This document shows, one piece after another, positions 6,785 to 10,399 of a stretch of DNA of 10,399 bases (position 1 is the first letter of the stretch; every line of letters begins with the position of its first letter). Both the position numbers and the translations under genes were made by a program. The stretch spans positions 8,215-18,613 of the forward strand of contig NHCX01000080.1 of NCBI GenBank assembly GCA_002168015.1, written 5' to 3'. This stretch comes from Verrucomicrobia bacterium TMED44. GTDB taxonomy: Bacteria; Verrucomicrobiota; Verrucomicrobiia; Opitutales; Seribacteraceae. Below the pieces are notes generated by a model. It saw only the letters and a list, made by a program, of their open reading frames with translations, searched no databases and was not told the DNA's origin.

Positions 6785-7792
6785 TTAAGGCACTGGGATC
6801 GTTTCGAATATTTTCTTTACAATATCGTCGCTAGTTACATTTTCAGCTTCTGCTTCATAACTTACCATCACCCGGTGTCGAAGAACATCTAAACCCACAT
6901 CCTTGATGTCCTGGGGAGTGACAAAGCTCCTGCCACTCATGAATGCAACTGCCTTGGAAGCCAATGCCAAGCTAATGGTAGCTCTAGGAGAGGCACCAAA
7001 TCGAATGAAAGCACTTAACTCTGACGCACCGTAACTGTCCGGGTTACGAGTCGCTAGGACAACATCAACCAGGTAGCCTTTGAGTTTTTCATCTAAATAA
7101 ATGCCATCGACAAGTTTTCTAGACTTGAAAATAGTTTCTGCATCTACAACCGGATTGACATCGTGAGAGACGGAAACACTCGCATTAGCATTTAAAATTC
7201 GAAGTTCATCTTCCCGATTGGGGTAATCAACTACCAACTTAAGCATGAATCTGTCCATTTGGGCTTCCGGAAGAGGGTAGGTCCCTTCTTGGTCAATCGG
7301 GTTTTCGGTTGCTAGCACAAGAAAAGGTTGAGGTAACTGGTAGGTTTCATCACCGATGGTAACTTGCCTTTCTTGCATACCTTCGAGCAGAGCACTTTGA
7401 ACTTTTGCAGGAGCTCGATTAATTTCATCCGCAAGAAGAAGGTTTGTAAAAATTGGTCCCTTTTTAGTGGTAAATTCTCCTTTGCTTGGACTGTAGATTA
7501 ATGTACCTAGAACATCGGCGGGCAGAAGATCAGGGGTGAATTGAATTCGCTTAAAGTCAGCCTGTAAGCATTGGGAGAGGGTCTTGACTGCGAGGGTTTT
7601 GGCAAGACCCGGTACTCCTTCCAATAAAACATGTCCGTTTGCTAGCAGTCCAATAATCAAGCGGTCTACAAGATATTTTTGGCCCACAATTACGCGCCCG
7701 ATTTCGCTTCTCAGGAGTTCTACCCAGGAAGCTTCGTTTTGGATTTTTCGCTGCTCTTCAGGAGCAGGTGTTTGAATATTGGGATTTGTCAT
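6785..7792 (-). CDS. moxR: MoxR family AAA+ ATPase
   Basis: The protein has 335 residues from the ATG at 7792. A TTG ten codons upstream (7822) is in frame, but the MTNPNIQT start fits family length better. Motifs: E-I-G-R-V-I-V-G-Q (about 30-38), Walker A GVPGLAKT (59-66), a PDLLPADVLGT insert typical of MoxR (87-97), Walker B LLLADEIN (118-125), sensor 1 ATEN (161-164), the QEGTYPLPEAQMDRF segment with the arginine-finger region (168-182), and sensor 2 GASPRA (266-271). All catalytic elements are intact. MoxR ATPases form rings and remodel or mature partners, often with VWA domains. As the first gene of the operon, it is the likely cytoplasmic motor for DUF58, BatA and BatB. Confidence 0.95.
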   Translation of the reverse strand: MTNPNIQTPAPEEQRKIQNEASWVELLRSEIGRVIVGQKYLVDRLIIGLLANGHVLLEGVPGLAKTLAVKTLSQCLQADFKRIQFTPDLLPADVLGTLIYSPSKGEFTTKKGPIFTNLLLADEINRAPAKVQSALLEGMQERQVTIGDETYQLPQPFLVLATENPIDQEGTYPLPEAQMDRFMLKLVVDYPNREDELRILNANASVSVSHDVNPVVDAETIFKSRKLVDGIYLDEKLKGYLVDVVLATRNPDSYGASELSAFIRFGASPRATISLALASKAVAFMSGRSFVTPQDIKDVGLDVLRHRVMVSYEAEAENVTSDDIVKKIFETIPVP

Positions 7793-7934
7793 TGTAATTC
7801 TTAAGCCTCGAAGCGTAAGCAAACCATAGATTTGTCCAAGTTTAAATTAAGTTCGTTCTTTATGACAAATTTTTCTACTTGCGGAGTTGTGTCTGCTGGA
7901 GATGCTTAAAGAAAATATCTAATCCAAGAGTAAA
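7793..7934. promoter_or_regulatory. Divergent intergenic region between moxR and the CHASE2 gene
   Basis: These 142 nt are AT-rich and must carry the promoters of the Bat operon (leftward) and of the CHASE2 gene (rightward). I see no convincing operator palindrome. Directly upstream of the CHASE2 start, and in its frame, lies a six-codon ATG...TAA (7902-7922). That in-frame stop excludes a longer N-terminus for the CHASE2 protein. The stretch before its ATG reads AAGAGTAAA, a weak ribosome site. Confidence 0.5.
7840..7868 (-). promoter_or_regulatory. Possible sigma-70-like promoter for the moxR-bat operon
   Basis: On the minus strand TTGTCA (7868-7863) is followed after 17 nt by TTAAAC (7845-7840), about 48 nt before the moxR ATG. 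The -35 box is good and the -10 box is poor. In an AT-rich gap such a match can arise by chance, so this is a weak call. Confidence 0.22.
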
Positions 7935-10399
7935 ATGTTTAAATTTAGTAAAGAATCACAAATCACTTTCTTTAGTCTTCTGATTATCCCAGTCATTTGG
8001 GCGTGCCTTAATTATTTTGGACTTTTAGATTATTTAAAAACCAAGTCTGTTGATTGGAGGATGCAAATGAGAGGAGAGATAGCTCAATCCTCATTTGATT
8101 TGAATGAAACGATTATTGTCGAAGGGAATGTTTCCATTCCCAAAGTTCCTAAGCTTACCTATGTCAACTTCGATGCTTCTACCCTTGCGATGGATGATGT
8201 AGGGGAAAGACCATGGGATCGTGCTTTTTTTCGAGACATGGCGATGGCACTTATTGAGCGTGGGAATGCTCGTGTTCTCGCTTTTGACTTTGGGTTTACC
8301 CCTAAAAGTATGTCAAAAATGGTTCCTCTCGAAAACTCCTACAGGAGCGACATGGCTATGGGGGAGCTTGTCAATAAATACCCTGAAAAGGTAGTTCTTG
8401 GATGTCTTTATTCTGGGGTTCCCACTCCATTCGTGAAAGGTGTTGGTTCAAGTGCTTTTCCCCCTTTATTTAAAGATGGATATTCCATCGATTCCTCTTT
8501 TGAATCTGGGAAATTTAATTATCCGGAGTCTCCAACATATCCTCTGATAAATTATCAAAATGATCGGTACCTAGGAAGACTGGGATCTTTTACAGTCCCT
8601 CCCTACCGGGCTGTGGATGAGATTCCTCGTTGGGTTCCACTTTGGTTCCCATCCGGTGGTAAGTCTCACGCTTACAATTTGCTAGGAGGGAAAAAAAGTA
8701 AGTTAATTTTCGAACTTCCCAAGGAGAACGCTTCAAAAATAGAAGAATTAAAATCTAAGGTTCAGATCCTGAAATCTTCCAAGCAAAGCCTGCAAGCGAA
8801 ATTAGCACAGCATGCTTCAAAGATGGTTTCACTTACTGAAAAGAAGGCAATATTTACTCAAAAAATTTCCAAAATTTCAGCTGATAATAATAAAGTAGAT
8901 GAACTAAGTTCCGCTCTTAAGAATTTTACGAACACCCTTAAGGCAAACCCAGCCCTGTCAGCAGTGATTAGACCCCAAATTAAGAATAAGGAAATAGAAA
9001 TCTCTGAAATACTTCAGAGTTATTTTTCGGATGACGATTCGAACACTTCTAAATTAAACACCGCTGAACTTAAGGCTGAAATCGAAGAAATAAATGAAAC
9101 AATGGCTAATTTAAAGGTCGCATTGAATGCAAACCCAGCCCTTTCAGCGGTAATAGGTCCGCAAATTTCAAAAAAAGAAAAAAGATTACAAGAAATAAAT
9201 AAGTTACTAGAGGGGCAAAAAGATAACCCTCAAATGACATCTGAACTAAAAGAACAAGCTGTCAAAAAGATAAAAGCACAACTAAGCGATCTGAATAAAA
9301 GCTTGGAAAACATTAATCCTGAGCTTCAAGATGTTGGATCTAAGTTAGCATCAGCGAGGGTAGAAATTGATGAAATTGATGCTTCGATTAGTGCAGCTGA
9401 AATCAGACTTAGCCAATTTAAAGGGGATTTCCCCACAGAACTCGTTGAGGATAATAACACACTGAAGCTCGTTTATTCCGGTCAAGATTCTAAGCTTGTA
9501 GATAGTCAGCCTAATCAAGTTCCACTCTTCCATGACAAAAAGGTTTTCACTCTAGGTTTAGAGGCAATGCTTGCGTATTATGGTGTGAATGAAGATGCAG
9601 TCTTTATCTCCGAAGATAGAACGGTGATTAAAATTTCGGACACTGAAGGTAATAAAATTATTGATTGTAAAATGGTAGAGGGTCAATTTGTTGAGGTTAA
9701 TTGGTTTTCTAAATGGACTGAATTAGTTGAAGAAGAAGAACTTCTTCGAGATGCCAAGAAATTCTATGGCGATGAAGAATATGAAAAATACATCGCTTTG
9801 ATACGTCCAATATTCGAGTCGCTTATCAGTCGAGCATATGCTGACAATCCAGATGTAGACCAAACTGATATCTTACAGGCAATAAAAGATCTTGGTGTTG
9901 AGCAAGATAAAGTAAAACTTGCCCAAAAGCTGCTAAATGCAAAACATGATGATAAAAATCTTCCATCATTTGAACAACTCAGAGAAGTTGCAACAAGTGT
10001 CAGTTATTATTTTGTTTCTCCTAGACTGGAATCTGACTTTAACCCGATGTGTGGCATGCGTGATATCATCGAAAATGCCCGTTTTCAAGATGAAGTAACC
10101 GCGAGTATCATCAAACTTAATGAGAAGATAGAAAGTCTTGGAGGTCCAAATTTTATGGGTAAAATCAATTCTGCACTAGAAGCTAATCCTAAAAATGAAG
10201 ATCTTCTTTTAAAAAAAGTCCAAGTAGAAGAGGCAATTGCATTGAATCGAGCCACTCTTGCTCGTCAAGAAGATGAATTATTGAGAATCAACGATTTTTT
10301 TGCATCGTTTACAAACTCTATTGTTCTCATAGGACCAGAAGAGAAAACATTTCAGGACTTAGCACCTACCCCATTTGATAAGGCCACGGTTCCAAAGGT
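7935..10399 (+). CDS. CHASE2 domain protein with large coiled-coil insertions, 3' end cut by the window edge
   Basis: The frame is open for 821 codons from the ATG at 7935 to the edge. One TM helix lies at about 8-30, followed by L-L-D-Y-L-K-T-K-S-V-D-W-R, as in CHASE2 starts. CHASE2 landmarks follow: Y-V-N-F-D at 76-80, R-P-W-D-R at 92-96 and A-F-D-F-G-F at 116-121. The pattern resumes at V-F-T-L-G-L-E-A-M-L-A-Y-Y-G (537-550), continues to about 590, and returns with N-S-I-V-L-I-G (794-800) near the edge. Between these lie a coiled-coil insert (about 266-498) and a second helical insert (about 591-790). CHASE2 is an extracytoplasmic sensor domain, normally 300-400 residues, followed by TM helices and an output domain (cyclase, kinase or similar). 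The output part here is beyond the window, so the function is unknown. It faces the Bat operon across 142 nt, so co-regulation or sensing of envelope state is possible but unproven. Confidence 0.75.
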   Translation, partial: MFKFSKESQITFFSLLIIPVIWACLNYFGLLDYLKTKSVDWRMQMRGEIAQSSFDLNETIIVEGNVSIPKVPKLTYVNFDASTLAMDDVGERPWDRAFFRDMAMALIERGNARVLAFDFGFTPKSMSKMVPLENSYRSDMAMGELVNKYPEKVVLGCLYSGVPTPFVKGVGSSAFPPLFKDGYSIDSSFESGKFNYPESPTYPLINYQNDRYLGRLGSFTVPPYRAVDEIPRWVPLWFPSGGKSHAYNLLGGKKSKLIFELPKENASKIEELKSKVQILKSSKQSLQAKLAQHASKMVSLTEKKAIFTQKISKISADNNKVDELSSALKNFTNTLKANPALSAVIRPQIKNKEIEISEILQSYFSDDDSNTSKLNTAELKAEIEEINETMANLKVALNANPALSAVIGPQISKKEKRLQEINKLLEGQKDNPQMTSELKEQAVKKIKAQLSDLNKSLENINPELQDVGSKLASARVEIDEIDASISAAEIRLSQFKGDFPTELVEDNNTLKLVYSGQDSKLVDSQPNQVPLFHDKKVFTLGLEAMLAYYGVNEDAVFISEDRTVIKISDTEGNKIIDCKMVEGQFVEVNWFSKWTELVEEEELLRDAKKFYGDEEYEKYIALIRPIFESLISRAYADNPDVDQTDILQAIKDLGVEQDKVKLAQKLLNAKHDDKNLPSFEQLREVATSVSYYFVSPRLESDFNPMCGMRDIIENARFQDEVTASIIKLNEKIESLGGPNFMGKINSALEANPKNEDLLLKKVQVEEAIALNRATLARQEDELLRINDFFASFTNSIVLIGPEEKTFQDLAPTPFDKATVPK
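8943..8981 (+). repeat. Copy 1 of a 13-residue repeat (ANPALSAVI-x-PQI)
   Basis: Residues 337-349 of the CHASE2 protein. The copy at 9129-9167 matches at 12 of 13 residues (R346 here, Gly there) and at 32 of 39 bases. All but the R/G codon differ only at silent third positions, which points to a duplication kept by selection on the protein. Confidence 0.85.
9129..9167 (+). repeat. Copy 2 of the 13-residue repeat (ANPALSAVI-x-PQI)
   Basis: Residues 399-411 of the CHASE2 protein, exactly 62 residues (186 nt) after copy 1. Both are followed by a K-K/N-K-E stretch and a Leu/Ile-rich helix. Weaker relatives with an NP turn follow at N431 and N461 and, in the second insert, at N638 and N751. Confidence 0.85.

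Larger units (their letters stand above)
8730..9428 (+). other. Coiled-coil insertion in the CHASE2 domain with ~31-residue helix periodicity
   Basis: Residues 266-498 are rich in Glu, Lys, Leu, Ile, Ser and Gln, nearly free of aromatic residues, and show heptad-like spacing of Leu/Ile. Helix-breaking points recur at N338-P339, the S/D-rich S365-N370, N400-P401, N431-P432 and N461-P462, that is every 30-32 residues. This suggests a series of helices of similar length turning back on each other, or a long rod with regular kinks, projecting from the sensor core. Confidence 0.65.

Noticed and set aside
1737..7792. The MoxR-VWA cluster as an antiviral conflict system
   Set aside because: Some defence systems use MoxR and VWA proteins, but the gene order moxR-DUF58-DUF4381-batA-batB-batD is that of the chromosomal Bat operon, and no nuclease, protease effector or mobile-element gene is nearby.
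7793..7822. Longer moxR start at a TTG, adding 10 residues
   Set aside because: The ATG at 7792 gives the usual MoxR length and the extra residues (MLTLRGLRIT) show no family match.
7879..7907. TTGCGG-N17-ATGCTT as a rightward promoter for the CHASE2 gene
   Set aside because: The -10 box is too poor to support the call.
9351..9533. Minus-strand 60-codon frame inside the CHASE2 gene
   Set aside because: It is a shadow of the plus-strand coiled-coil coding region, with no supporting features.

Overview
The window holds a compact, co-oriented minus-strand operon of the Bat ("Bacteroides aerotolerance") / MoxR-VWA type. It covers about 1-7792 and runs right to left. One large divergent plus-strand gene (7935 to the right edge) carries a CHASE2-type sensor domain that is heavily interrupted by coiled coil. 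Base composition is AT-leaning and Shine-Dalgarno signals are weak or absent. The gene order (moxR, DUF58, a DUF4381-like protein, batA, batB, batD) and the SdrD-type Ca-loop domains suggest a Gram-negative bacterium of the PVC group (for example a Verrucomicrobiota lineage) or a neighbouring phylum. This placement is an inference from gene content only.

Layout in order of transcription on the minus strand: MoxR AAA+ ATPase (7792-6785); DUF58 VWA-like protein (6757-5825); single-TM DUF4381-like protein (5820-5209); BatA, a membrane VWA protein (5209-4151); a long BatB-BatC fusion (4154-1737); BatD (1727, running off the left edge after 575 codons). Gaps are 27, 4, -1, -4 and 9 nt, so this is a single transcription unit with coupled translation at two junctions (TAATG and ATGA). 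The 142-nt gap 7793-7934 is the only intergenic space and must hold any promoters for both directions.

How the genes probably work together: MoxR is a cytoplasmic ATPase thought to act as a chaperone or remodeller on partners carrying metal-binding VWA domains. DUF58 is the soluble cytoplasmic VWA-like partner. BatA and BatB present VWA domains outside the inner membrane. BatD and the DUF4381-like protein are anchored by one TM helix each and expose similar helical tails in the cytoplasm. The system is linked by literature to envelope integrity and stress tolerance, but its exact biochemical role is not settled.

The unusual parts are: (1) the BatB-BatC fusion carries an internal lipoprotein-like signal, TPRs, two SdrD_B-like domains with four EF-hand-like calcium loops, and a Q/N/D/S/P-rich tail; (2) the divergent CHASE2 protein has its sensor domain split by a roughly 230-residue coiled-coil insert, in which helix breaks (often Asn-Pro) recur about every 31 residues and one 13-residue motif is duplicated almost exactly; (3) BatD and the DUF4381-like protein appear to share a related C-terminal cytoplasmic module. 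No RNA genes, mobile elements or CRISPR arrays were seen.
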